This document shows, piece by piece, positions 1 through 7,120 of a DNA stretch of 10,813 nt; within the stretch, counting starts at the first letter, position 1; every line of letters starts with the position of its first letter. The notes under the pieces were generated by a model. The model saw nothing but the letters and a program-made list of their open reading frames with translations. It was not told where the DNA came from and did not search any database. Made by a program: the position numbers and the translations under genes. Source of the stretch: Anaerolineae bacterium (GTDB lineage Bacteria > Chloroflexota > Anaerolineae > Aggregatilineales > Aggregatilineaceae); assembly GCA_020848665.1 (NCBI GenBank), contig JADLHR010000012.1:1-10813 (forward strand). Reading direction: 5' to 3'.

Positions 1-610
1 GCTGTACCTGCTGGCGTGGTTCGCGCTGCTGATCATTTTGCCGCTCGTAGCCTCGCGCAACCTGCGGACGCGCTATTTCATGCCACTCGCCGTTCCTCTG
101 AGTGTGGTGATCGGGTGCGCTAGTCGCGAGCTATGGCGCGCGCCGCGCCGGACCGTGCGATTGGCGCTGGCGGCTGGCGCCATCGCCTGGCTGGCCGGGT
201 TTGCGCTGTCATTCGCCCGGACGGCCGTCACCGCGCCCGCCGATCTGGCGCTGCCGCGCAGGGATGCCGCTGTATTTCTGGGCGGTAATCTCGCGGGCGA
301 CGCCTTTCGCCAGGTCGCCGCGCTGCTGGACGCTGTCGAGCCGCCGCCCGATCAGATCGTCGCCGACCGCGTGACGTGCGACATGCTTTACTTCTTCACG
401 ACGCAGCCCGTTGTCTGCGCGACGGACATCGCGCACCCGGTCGAGCTGCTGGCCGCGCCCGTGAGTTACGTCATATTGAACGGGCACGAGCCTCAACCGG
501 AACGATTGAGGCTCGCGTGGGAGCTTGTTGCGGAATATGGCCGGCCAGAGCTGCGTGAGATAGCCGGAATCGTGCGCACCGCGCAGGTCTGGCGCGTACA
601 GGCGCCTTAG
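1..610 (+). CDS. C-terminal part of a polytopic membrane protein, probably a GT39/PMT-like glycosyltransferase (5' end outside window)
   Basis: The frame is open from base 2 with no start, so the gene begins upstream of the window; it stops with TAG at 608-610, giving about 202 visible residues. The visible part opens with a hydrophobic helix (LYLLAWFALLIILPLV). An RTRYFMPLAVPL stretch follows and leads into a second helix, then a third (about bases 155-220). The remaining roughly 130 residues look soluble. A terminal pair of helices joined by an 'R-Y-x-x-P' motif and followed by a small extracytoplasmic tail is typical of dolichyl-phosphate-mannose or ArnT-type (GT39/GT83) membrane glycosyltransferases. 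The catalytic N-terminal loop is not in view, so the family call is an inference from architecture. It could instead be another multi-spanning membrane protein. It runs tail to tail into acs with only 5 nt between the stop codons. Confidence 0.55.
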   Translation, partial: LYLLAWFALLIILPLVASRNLRTRYFMPLAVPLSVVIGCASRELWRAPRRTVRLALAAGAIAWLAGFALSFARTAVTAPADLALPRRDAAVFLGGNLAGDAFRQVAALLDAVEPPPDQIVADRVTCDMLYFFTTQPVVCATDIAHPVELLAAPVSYVILNGHEPQPERLRLAWELVAEYGRPELREIAGIVRTAQVWRVQAP

Positions 611-615
611 CGCGC

Positions 616-2514
616 TTACTGCTCCAGTGTGCTGGTGTCGCCTTCGTCCTGACCGAGAACGCGCGCCTTCAGCACGCGCCGCATAATCTTGCCGCTGCGC
701 GTCTTCGGCAGCGTCTCGACGAACTCAATCGTCGCAGGCTTAGCAATTGGGCCGACTTCGTGGGCGACGTGGTCGCGCAGTTCCTCGACCAGGCGCTGCG
801 TCGGCTCGACGCCGGTAATCAGGATGCAGTACGCCTTGATCACGTGGCCGCGCACTTCGTCCGGCACGCCGATTACCGCCGCCTCGGCTACAGCGCGGTG
901 GCTGACGAGCGCGCTTTCGATCTCAGCCGTTCCCAGGCGATAGCCGCTGACCTTAATCACGTCGTCCACGCGCCCAATGACCCAGATATACCCGTCTTCG
1001 TCGCGGCGCGCGCTGTCGCCGGTCATGTAAACGCCGGGGAAGCGGCTCCAGTAGCTGTTGACATAACGCTCAGGGTCGCCGTAAATCGTGCGCATCATCC
1101 CCGGCCAGGGCCGCTTGATGACCAGGTAACCCTCCTCGTTCAGGCCGGCCGGGTCACCCTCCTCGTTCAGCACATCGACCTCGACGCCGGGCAGCGGCAG
1201 AGTCGCGCTGCCGGGTTTGAGTGGCGTAGCGGGCACCGGCGAGATCATAAAGGTGCCGGTTTCCGTCTGCCACCACGTGTCCATGATCGGGCAGCGGTCT
1301 TTGCCAATCACGCGATGATACCAGCGCCACGCCTCAGGGTTGATTGGCTCGCCAACGCTGCCCAGCAGGCGCAGCTTGCTCAGGTCATGACGGTTCGGCC
1401 AGGCGTCGCCAAAGCGCATCAGCCCGCGAATCGCGGTTGGCGCGGTGTACAGAATCGTCACGCCGTGCCGCTCGGTGATGTCCCACCAGCGATCCGGGAA
1501 AGGATAGTTCGGTGCCCCCTCGTACATCAGACTGGTCGCGCCAAGCAGCAGCGGACCGTAGATGATATAGCTGTGACCGGTCACCCAGCCGGGATCGGCG
1601 GCGCACCACCACGTATCGTCGTCCTGAACGTCGAAGACCCACTTGAGCGTTGCCGCCACGCCAACCATATAGCCGCCATGCGTGTGCAGGATCGCCTTCG
1701 GCGCGCCGGTCGTGCCGCTGGTGTATAGCAGGTAAAGCGGATCTTCCGCGTCCACCGGCACGGTCTCAATATGCGCATCGGCGATTGGCAGGTTCATCAG
1801 GTCGTGATACCACAGATCGCGGCCCGGCTCCATGTGCACATCCTGCCCGGTACGCTTGACGACGATCACCGTCTGGATCGTGGGCGCGCGCTGAAGCGCC
1901 TCGTCCATGATGTCCTTGAGCGGGACGACGTTGCCGCGCAGCCACGCGCCGTCGGCGGTAATTGCGATCCTGCTCTGGCTGTCCTCGATCCGACCATGCA
2001 GCGCCTCGACTGAGAAGCCGCCGTAGACCACGCTGTGCACCGCGCCGAGCTTGGCGCAGGCCAGCATCGCGATCTCGATCTCCGGGATGCGTCCCATGTA
2101 GATCGTGACGCGATCGCCCTTGTTGACGCCCATAGCGCGCAGCACGCTGGCGAAGCGGCTCACCTCGCGGTTGAGCTGCTGGTAGGTGTAGGTGCGGGTC
2201 TCGTAGTTTTCGCCTTCCCAGATCAGCGCAGCCTTGTTACGCCGCCAACTCCGCACGTGCCGGTCAAGAGCGTTCAAAACAATATTGGTCTTGCCGCCAA
2301 CAAACCACTGGTAAAAGGGCGCGTTCGATTCGTCGAGCGTGGTGTGCCACGGCTCGTACCATTCGAACTGCGTGCGGGCGATCTCGGCCCAGGCGCTGGG
2401 CATATCGACCAGCATCGCCTGGCTCACCGCGCGAAGGTCCTCCACGCCGGCGCGCGCCAGGACCGCCTCATCAGGATAGACCATGCCTCCATTTTGCTCG
2501 CCGCTGCGTGCCAT
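616..2514 (-). CDS. acs: Acetyl-CoA synthetase, AMP-forming (acetate--CoA ligase)
   Basis: This 632-residue cytoplasmic enzyme activates acetate with ATP to acetyl-AMP and then transfers the acetyl group to CoA. The length is close to the usual 640-660 residues. All adenylate-forming hallmarks are present: the P-loop YTSGTTGAPK (264-273), WVTGHSY (310-316), SVGEP (386-390), DTWWQTETG (412-420), TGD (498-500), GRVDD (514-518) and the C-terminal PKTRSGKIMRR with the catalytic lysine at 609. The Trp in DTWW together with the VT and V pocket residues matches acetate-specific Acs rather than longer-chain acyl-CoA synthetases. The lysine-609 context is the one acetylated by Pat/GNAT enzymes in other bacteria; no acetyltransferase or deacetylase gene is visible here. 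A common VSGHRLG motif reads VSGYRLG. The start at 2514 is supported by GGAGG seven bases upstream; Met11 is a less likely start. It appears monocistronic, with a promoter at 2559-2587. Confidence 0.96.
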   Translation of the reverse strand: MARSGEQNGGMVYPDEAVLARAGVEDLRAVSQAMLVDMPSAWAEIARTQFEWYEPWHTTLDESNAPFYQWFVGGKTNIVLNALDRHVRSWRRNKAALIWEGENYETRTYTYQQLNREVSRFASVLRAMGVNKGDRVTIYMGRIPEIEIAMLACAKLGAVHSVVYGGFSVEALHGRIEDSQSRIAITADGAWLRGNVVPLKDIMDEALQRAPTIQTVIVVKRTGQDVHMEPGRDLWYHDLMNLPIADAHIETVPVDAEDPLYLLYTSGTTGAPKAILHTHGGYMVGVAATLKWVFDVQDDDTWWCAADPGWVTGHSYIIYGPLLLGATSLMYEGAPNYPFPDRWWDITERHGVTILYTAPTAIRGLMRFGDAWPNRHDLSKLRLLGSVGEPINPEAWRWYHRVIGKDRCPIMDTWWQTETGTFMISPVPATPLKPGSATLPLPGVEVDVLNEEGDPAGLNEEGYLVIKRPWPGMMRTIYGDPERYVNSYWSRFPGVYMTGDSARRDEDGYIWVIGRVDDVIKVSGYRLGTAEIESALVSHRAVAEAAVIGVPDEVRGHVIKAYCILITGVEPTQRLVEELRDHVAHEVGPIAKPATIEFVETLPKTRSGKIMRRVLKARVLGQDEGDTSTLEQ

Positions 2515-2534
2515 GTAAGACCCTCCAACCGCAC

Positions 2535-2563
2535 ATAATGCAGACCACCGATGTGTGCATTAT
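2535..2563. promoter_or_regulatory. Perfect 8-bp inverted repeat overlapping the acs -10 box (candidate operator)
   Basis: ATAATGCA at 2535-2542 is the exact reverse complement of TGCATTAT at 2556-2563, with 13 nt between. A second, offset pair, GCAGAC (2540-2545) and GTCTGC (2565-2570), is interleaved with it. One arm covers five of the six bases of the acs -10 and the other falls in the early transcribed leader. Because one arm lies upstream of the predicted start, an RNA hairpin is unlikely and a dimeric repressor site is the more natural reading. That function is inference, and part of the symmetry could be fortuitous because the arms are AT-rich -10-like sequence. Confidence 0.4.
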
Positions 2564-2587
2564 AGTCTGCCGTGTCACGCGGGGCAA
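2559..2587 (-). promoter_or_regulatory. Candidate sigma70-type promoter for acs
   Basis: Read on the minus strand there is a perfect TATAAT at 2559-2564 and, 17 nt upstream, TTGCCC at 2582-2587 (4 of 6 matches to TTGACA). A start near 2552 would leave a leader of about 38 nt before the acs ATG at 2514. The -10 box is preceded by GAC, so it is not a TGn extended -10. An inverted repeat overlaps the box. The assignment is by consensus only. Confidence 0.6.
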
Positions 2588-2630
2588 ATTGCCGTAATAT
2601 AGGTGATGTTAAACTGTTTTTTACGCTCCG

Positions 2631-2670
2631 AAAATAAAAAAACCGGCGGCAGGGCCAGCCCTGTCGCCGG
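2631..2670 (-). terminator. Rho-independent terminator of the M20 peptidase gene
   Basis: On the minus strand a 12-bp GC-rich stem (arms 2659-2670 and 2643-2654, one C-A mismatch, loop of 4 nt at 2655-2658) is followed immediately by seven T residues (2642-2636) and then ATTTT. It lies 27 nt after the peptidase stop codon. There is no T tract on the plus-strand side, so it acts in one direction. It separates the peptidase transcript from acs, which therefore needs its own promoter. Confidence 0.92.
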
Positions 2671-2697
2671 GTGTTTATCGCGCCGCCAGCCGCGCGA

Positions 2698-4071
2698 TCA
2701 GCCGCGCTGCCCGATGATCTGGTAGAACTTGATCGCGGTCTTCATGCCGCCTGCGAAGCCCGCCAGCGCGAACTTCTCGTTCGGTCCGTGCAGGTTGTCA
2801 TCCTGCTGGCCGAAGCCCATCAGAATCACCGGGGCATGGAGCGCGCTCTGGAACGCGCCAACAATTGGCACCGAGCCGCCCTCGCGCACCAGGGTAGGCT
2901 GCTTGCCAAAACCGAACTCGTACGCGTCGCGCGCGGCCTGCATCTCCGGCGAGCTGACATCAACCACCGCCCAGCGCCCGTGATGCAGCAGCCGAACGGC
3001 GCTGGTCACGGTCGGCGGCGTGATCGATCGCACGAAGTCGCTCACCAACGCCGCAATTTCCTGCGCGTCCTGATCCGGGACCAGGCGGCAGCTGACTTTC
3101 GCCAGGGCTTTGGCAGGCAGCACTGTCTTCGTACCCTCGCTTATCCAGCCGCTGACCAGCCCATTGATCTCCAGCGTGGGACGGATCCCGGTCCGCTCGT
3201 GCAGCGCGTAGCCGGTTTCACCCCACGCGGCGGGCGCGCCGGTCTCGCGGCGCAGCCGCTCCACAGTCATCGGCGTCTTCGCCAGCTCGGCGCGCTCCTC
3301 GGCGCTGACGACCGCAACCCGATCGTAGAAACCGGGAACCGTCACGCGGCCTTGATCATCGTGCATCTGCGCCAGAATCTCGACCAGCGCCTGCGCCGGA
3401 TTGTGCACCACGCCGCCATACGAGCCTGAGTGCAGGTCATGCTCCGGGCCGCGCACCTCGATCTCCATGTACGCGAGTCCGCGTAAGCCGTAGACGATCG
3501 ACGGCTCAGCCAGCGATTTCATGCCAGTATCCGACACCACCACAATATCGGCTGCCAGCCGCTCCGCGTTCTGCTCCACAAACGGGTAGAGATTGGTTGA
3601 GCCGGACTCTTCCTCGCCTTCGATCACGAACTTGACGTTGACCGGCATCTCGCCGGACGCCAGCAGCGCCTGGACCGCTTTGATCTGGGTCAGCACCTGC
3701 CCCTTATCATCCGTCGCGCCGCGTGCGTAGAGGTTTCCAGCGCGAATGTCAGGCTCGAACGGGTCACTGAGCCACTGCCCTTCCGGATCATCCACCGGCT
3801 GGACATCGTAGTGGCCGTAGATCAGCACGGTCGGCGCACCGGGCGCGCCCAGCCATTCCGCATAGACTATCGGATGGCGCGCGGTCTCGACCACCTCGAC
3901 CCGCTGCATCCCGATCGACGCCAGGTGATCGGCCAGCCAGGTCGCGGCGCGGCGCACATCCCCGGCGTATTCGGACAGGGTGCTGATGCTCGGAATACGT
4001 AGGAACTCGATCAGCTCGCCAACGAACGCCTCGCGGTGAGCTTCGACATACTCGTAGGGATTGGGATTCAT
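2698..4071 (-). CDS. M20-family metallopeptidase (dipeptidase, ArgE/DapE/CndP group)
   Basis: This 457-residue cytoplasmic dizinc hydrolase has no signal peptide and probably cleaves dipeptides or related amide substrates. The full M20 active-site series is present: YGHYDVQP with metal ligand H87 and D89, GATDDKG with bridging D121, EGEEESGS with general base E154 and metal ligand E155, VVSDTG with D181, and a C-terminal NLHGPNE with H428. DLHSGSYGG around H214 matches the substrate-contacting loop at the dimerisation (lid) domain, which spans roughly 200-360. Length and motif spelling fit the carnosinase/cytosolic non-specific dipeptidase branch (about 450-470 residues) better than DapE (about 375), but the substrate cannot be named from sequence. 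The start at 4071 has GAGGAG five bases upstream. The gene is closed by the terminator at 2631-2670 and transcribed from a promoter shared back-to-back with the phosphatase operon. Confidence 0.93.
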   Translation of the reverse strand: MNPNPYEYVEAHREAFVGELIEFLRIPSISTLSEYAGDVRRAATWLADHLASIGMQRVEVVETARHPIVYAEWLGAPGAPTVLIYGHYDVQPVDDPEGQWLSDPFEPDIRAGNLYARGATDDKGQVLTQIKAVQALLASGEMPVNVKFVIEGEEESGSTNLYPFVEQNAERLAADIVVVSDTGMKSLAEPSIVYGLRGLAYMEIEVRGPEHDLHSGSYGGVVHNPAQALVEILAQMHDDQGRVTVPGFYDRVAVVSAEERAELAKTPMTVERLRRETGAPAAWGETGYALHERTGIRPTLEINGLVSGWISEGTKTVLPAKALAKVSCRLVPDQDAQEIAALVSDFVRSITPPTVTSAVRLLHHGRWAVVDVSSPEMQAARDAYEFGFGKQPTLVREGGSVPIVGAFQSALHAPVILMGFGQQDDNLHGPNEKFALAGFAGGMKTAIKFYQIIGQRG

Positions 4072-4134
4072 GCTGGCTCCTCAACCGGCTGGAGAACGAA
4101 GGGTGCGCTGCTGCCCGCAGCGCTCTGCCCAGCG

Positions 4135-4165
4135 ATTATACCAGACCTCGCCACTCGCTAGGCAA
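4135..4165 (-). promoter_or_regulatory. Extended -10 promoter for the M20 peptidase gene
   Basis: On the minus strand, TGG-TATAAT occupies 4143-4135, a perfect -10 hexamer with the TGn extension. The best -35-like sequence is TTGCCT at 4165-4160 with a long 19-nt spacer, so recognition probably leans on the extended -10. Transcription would start near 4128, giving a leader of about 57 nt. It faces away from the phosphatase promoter at 4159-4188. Confidence 0.6.
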
Positions 4166-4188
4166 AGCGCCGAGCGGGGTGCTATAAT
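4159..4188 (+). promoter_or_regulatory. Extended -10 promoter for the GAF-phosphatase operon
   Basis: TGC-TATAAT runs from 4180 to 4188, with the -10 hexamer at 4183-4188 and the TGn extension. TAGGCA at 4159-4164 matches TTGACA at 4 of 6 positions with an 18-nt spacer. The predicted start near 4195 leaves only about 26 nt before the ATG at 4221. The -35 region overlaps that of the divergent peptidase promoter. Confidence 0.65.
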
Positions 4189-4220
4189 GCGCGCAGTCCG
4201 CACGTGACGAAAGATACCGC

Positions 4221-5495
4221 ATGATTCAGCCGCCGGCGTCGCCCCAGCATCCCGAGTTCCTCGCCACGCTCTACGAGATCACACGCACGCTCAATTCGAG
4301 CCTGAATCTCGACGAGGTGCTCGACAACGTGATGGACCGCGTGATCGAGGTCACGCGGGCAGAGCGCGGTTTTCTGATGCTGCGGGACACAGCTACCGGC
4401 GATCTGGCGTTCAAGGTCGCGCGCGGGATGGACCGCGACGTGCTCGCCTCGCCGGAGTTTCAGGTCAGCACGACGATCATCCGGCGCGTGGAGCAGACGC
4501 ACGAGCCGCTGCTGACCGACAATGCGCAATTCGACGAGCGGTTCACGCGCGGCCAGAGCATTATGGTGCTGGGCCTGCGCTCGATCCTGTGCGTGCCGAT
4601 TATGGTCAAAGGGCGCATGATCGGGCTAATCTACGTGGACAATCGCTTGCAGGCCGGGCTGTTCGACGAGAGCCATCTCGCGCTGCTGACGGCCTTTGCC
4701 ACGCAGGCAGGCAGCGCAATCGACAACGCGCGGCTGTACGAGATCGCGGTCGAAAAGGGGCGGCTCGAAACAGAGCTTCAGATGGCGCACACTATCCAGC
4801 GCGGCCTGCTGCCCAAGACGCTGCCCACTTTCCCCGGCTACGAGATCGCAGCAGACTGGCGCTCGGCGCGGCAAGTCGCGGGCGATTTCTACGACTGGTT
4901 CGCGCTGCCCGATGGACAGCTTGGCGTCGTGGTGGGTGACGTATCGGACAAGGGCGCCCCGGCGGCGATCTTCATGGCCGTCGCGCGCAGCCTGATCCGC
5001 AGCAGCGTGCTGACCACCTCGACACCCGAAGAAGCGCTGCGCCACACCAACCGGCTGATCGTGCAGGACACGCAGTCTGGCATGTTTGTGACAGTTTACT
5101 ATGCGATCCTGCGCCCGAACGGCGAGATTATCGGGCTGAGCGCCGGACACAACCGTCCGCTGCTCTACCGCGCTGCGCATGGTACCGGCGAGTTTCTGCC
5201 ACGCGGCGGGCGAGCGCTCGGCTGGTTCGAAGAACTGCCGGTTCAGGCAATCGAGCGCCGGATGGAACCGGGCGACGCGCTGGTGCTCTACACCGACGGC
5301 CTGACCGAAGCCGAGAACCTGCACGGCGAGCCTTATGGCGAGGCGCGGCTAGTCGACGCCACCCGGCGCGGCGCGGGGCAATCTGCCGCTGAAATTCTCA
5401 AGCGTATCAACACGTCGGTCGCATCGTTCATGGGCGCGGCGCCGCCATTCGACGATACGACGCTGGTCGTCGTGCGCTACACCGGCGCACGCTGA
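4221..5495 (+). CDS. GAF-domain SpoIIE/RsbU-type PP2C phosphatase
   Basis: This 424-residue soluble protein has an N-terminal GAF sensor domain (about 12-172), a short helical linker rich in Glu/Gln/Arg (about 165-198, ending QRGLLP) and a C-terminal SpoIIE-type PP2C Ser/Thr phosphatase domain (about 205-420). Metal-binding aspartates are in place: D222 in AGDFYD, D240 and D243 in GDVSDKG, D359 in YTDGLTEA, and D411-D412 in FDDTTL. SAGHNRP (307-313) is also typical. Such proteins usually dephosphorylate an STAS-domain anti-anti-sigma factor, or similar regulator, in response to a signal bound by GAF. No STAS or HATPase_c anti-sigma gene is visible nearby, so the partner must be elsewhere. The start at 4221 has only a weak Shine-Dalgarno (GAAAG about 8-10 nt upstream). 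It leads a probable operon; rluB starts 17 nt after its stop. Confidence 0.92.
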   Translation: MIQPPASPQHPEFLATLYEITRTLNSSLNLDEVLDNVMDRVIEVTRAERGFLMLRDTATGDLAFKVARGMDRDVLASPEFQVSTTIIRRVEQTHEPLLTDNAQFDERFTRGQSIMVLGLRSILCVPIMVKGRMIGLIYVDNRLQAGLFDESHLALLTAFATQAGSAIDNARLYEIAVEKGRLETELQMAHTIQRGLLPKTLPTFPGYEIAADWRSARQVAGDFYDWFALPDGQLGVVVGDVSDKGAPAAIFMAVARSLIRSSVLTTSTPEEALRHTNRLIVQDTQSGMFVTVYYAILRPNGEIIGLSAGHNRPLLYRAAHGTGEFLPRGGRALGWFEELPVQAIERRMEPGDALVLYTDGLTEAENLHGEPYGEARLVDATRRGAGQSAAEILKRINTSVASFMGAAPPFDDTTLVVVRYTGAR

Positions 5496-5512
5496 ATCCT
5501 GGACCCTACACG

Positions 5513-6229
5513 ATGCCCGAAGAGCGACTTCAGAAACTGATCTCCCAGGCGCAGATTGCCTCGCGCCGCGCCGCCGAGGAGATGATTCGCGCCGGGCGCG
5601 TGACGGTCGATGGCCGCATCGCCCAGCTTGGCGAGAAGGCCGACCCCGCTATTCAGGATGTGCGCGTTGACGGGCGGCGGCTGGCCGCGACGCCGGACTA
5701 TGTCTACATCCTGTTGTATAAGCCGCGCGGCGTCGTCTCGGCGAACAAGCGCGAAGCCCACGAAAAGCGTCCGCTGGTCCGCTCGCTGATCCCGCACGAG
5801 GGGCACTTGTTCACCGTCGGGCGCCTCGACACCGACAGCGAGGGCCTGATTCTGCTGACCAACGATGGCACGCTGGCCGACCGGCTGATGCACCCGAAAT
5901 ACGGGCATGCCAAAACTTACGAGGTGCTGGTCGAAGGCCAGCCAGATCGCGTCACGCTTGACAAATGGCGGCAGGGCGTGCCGCTCGGCGACAAAGTCAG
6001 CGCGCCCGCAAGAATTCGCGTGCTGGAAGAAAAACCGAATGAAACGTGGATTCAGGTGATCATGCGCGAAGGCCGCAAGCGGCAGATCCGGCGTATCGCC
6101 AGCCAGCTCGGCCACCCGGTCAAGCGCCTGATCCGCACCCAGATCGAAATGTTGACGATTGGCCGCCTTCAGCCGGGCGAGTGGCGCGAACTGTCACCGC
6201 GCGAGGTCCGCAAGCTGAAAGGCGAATAA
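5513..6229 (+). CDS. rluB: RsuA/RluB/RluE/RluF-family 16S/23S rRNA pseudouridine synthase
   Basis: This 238-residue enzyme isomerises a specific uridine in rRNA to pseudouridine. An N-terminal S4 RNA-binding domain (about 1-55: ERLQKLISQ, ASRRAAEEMI, GRVTVDG) precedes the catalytic domain. LYKPRG (68-73) and GRLDTDSEGLILLTNDG (103-119) identify the family, with catalytic Asp106. KTYEV (134-138), EGRKRQIRR (186-194) and LIR (206-208) are further conserved motifs. Its length and S4 domain fit RluB/RsuA rather than RluE; the exact target uridine cannot be told from sequence, so the symbol is provisional. The ribosome binding site is poor (TGGA about 10 nt upstream). Translation may depend partly on the phosphatase gene that ends 17 nt before it. 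plsC follows 34 nt downstream. Confidence 0.92.
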   Translation: MPEERLQKLISQAQIASRRAAEEMIRAGRVTVDGRIAQLGEKADPAIQDVRVDGRRLAATPDYVYILLYKPRGVVSANKREAHEKRPLVRSLIPHEGHLFTVGRLDTDSEGLILLTNDGTLADRLMHPKYGHAKTYEVLVEGQPDRVTLDKWRQGVPLGDKVSAPARIRVLEEKPNETWIQVIMREGRKRQIRRIASQLGHPVKRLIRTQIEMLTIGRLQPGEWRELSPREVRKLKGE

Positions 6230-6263
6230 GAGCGAACCGCCTCCCTGACGAACGCAGGTTGCC

Positions 6264-7010
6264 ATGCATTCCACCACCTCCACCCGCCCGACCGCGCATG
6301 ACGTTGTCTTTCGCCAGGATCGCCTCGACCGGCGGCGCAAGTTCCTGCGAGACATCCTGCTGCGCCGGATCGGGTTCAGTCTGCTCGTCAAGGTCACCGT
6401 GTTCGGCACAGAGCGCATACCCTCCGAAGGGCCGCTGCTGGTCGTGATGAATCATATCGGGGCGATTGACCCGTTTGTCGTGGCAGGCGCGATCCAGAGC
6501 CGGTATATCGTGCCGATGTCGAAGGTCGAAAACACGCGCCATCCGATCATCGGCCTGATGGCGCGCGCCTGGGGCGCGTACCCGGTGCGGCGCGGGGAGG
6601 TGGACCGGCGGGCAATCGCCAGCACGCTGGAGCTGATGCGCCAGGGCCGCGCTGTCCTGCTCGCGCCAGAAGGCACGCGCCACCCGGTGCTGCAAGAGGC
6701 GAAGCATGGCATGGCGTATCTTGCAACGAAGGGCAACGCCGCCGTACTGCCGGTCGGCGTGGAAGGCACCGACCGCTTCCCGGCGACGCTGCTGCACCTG
6801 AAGCGCACGCCGGTCACCGTGCATTTCGGCGCACCCTTCCGCTTTCAGACCAACGGCGCGGCGCGCGTGGCGCGCGACGATCTGCACGCCATGACGCAGG
6901 AAGCGATGTACCAGCTTGCTGCGCTGCTGCCCGAAGCGCGGCGCGGCGCGTATCACGATCTCGCGCAGGCCACGACGCACTATCTCGAGTTTCTTGACGA
7001 GACAACCTGA
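6264..7010 (+). CDS. plsC: 1-acyl-sn-glycerol-3-phosphate acyltransferase (PlsC family)
   Basis: This 248-residue protein belongs to the LPLAT/AGPAT acyltransferases, which add the second acyl chain to lysophosphatidic acid at the cytoplasmic face of the membrane. The diagnostic NHxxxxD motif is NHIGAIDP, with N63, H64 and D69. The phosphate-binding EGTR motif is at 136-139, preceded by the AYPVRRG block (105-111), and LPVGVEGT (162-169) is the conserved block near the end of the domain. No clear transmembrane helix is present beyond a moderately hydrophobic stretch around 35-48, so association is probably peripheral. The roughly 30-residue N-terminal leader is rich in Arg and Asp. AGG sits 6 nt before the ATG. 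It is the last gene of the probable operon. In many bacteria rluB and plsC flank cmk; cmk is absent here. Confidence 0.9.
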   Translation: MHSTTSTRPTAHDVVFRQDRLDRRRKFLRDILLRRIGFSLLVKVTVFGTERIPSEGPLLVVMNHIGAIDPFVVAGAIQSRYIVPMSKVENTRHPIIGLMARAWGAYPVRRGEVDRRAIASTLELMRQGRAVLLAPEGTRHPVLQEAKHGMAYLATKGNAAVLPVGVEGTDRFPATLLHLKRTPVTVHFGAPFRFQTNGAARVARDDLHAMTQEAMYQLAALLPEARRGAYHDLAQATTHYLEFLDETT

Positions 7011-7032
7011 GCGGCGCGTCCCGGCCTGGCTC

Positions 7033-7061
7033 TCACCAAGCCGCGAGACGCAGGCTATAAT
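7033..7061 (+). promoter_or_regulatory. Candidate promoter for ilvE
   Basis: A perfect TATAAT lies at 7056-7061 in the 110-nt gap between plsC and ilvE. At 17-nt spacing the upstream hexamer is TCACCA (7033-7038), only 3 of 6 to consensus, and there is no TGn extension. A start near 7068 would give a leader of about 53 nt. No clear terminator was found after plsC, so read-through from the operon upstream is also possible. Confidence 0.5.
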
Positions 7062-7120
7062 GGCAGGTAAACCAGCGAGCCTCCGGATCCACCGAGGTCA
7101 GAGCAAACAGGAGTGCACTG

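Noticed and set aside
1129..1170. 15-bp direct repeat (ACCCTCCTCGTTCAG) inside acs, copies 27 nt apart, coding LNEEG twice
   Set aside because: The protein length in this loop matches normal Acs and NEEG/EEGYL are both common there, so this is more likely convergence of similar codons than a duplication.
760..1728. Long open frame antisense to acs (322 codons)
   Set aside because: GC-rich coding DNA commonly leaves the opposite frame open; the translation is low-complexity Arg/Ala/Val-rich with no domain, and acs itself is fully conserved.
7011..7055. Possible terminator after plsC (GGCT/AGCC and GCGGC/GCCGC pairings)
   Set aside because: Short competing stems with no T run; read-through towards ilvE cannot be excluded.
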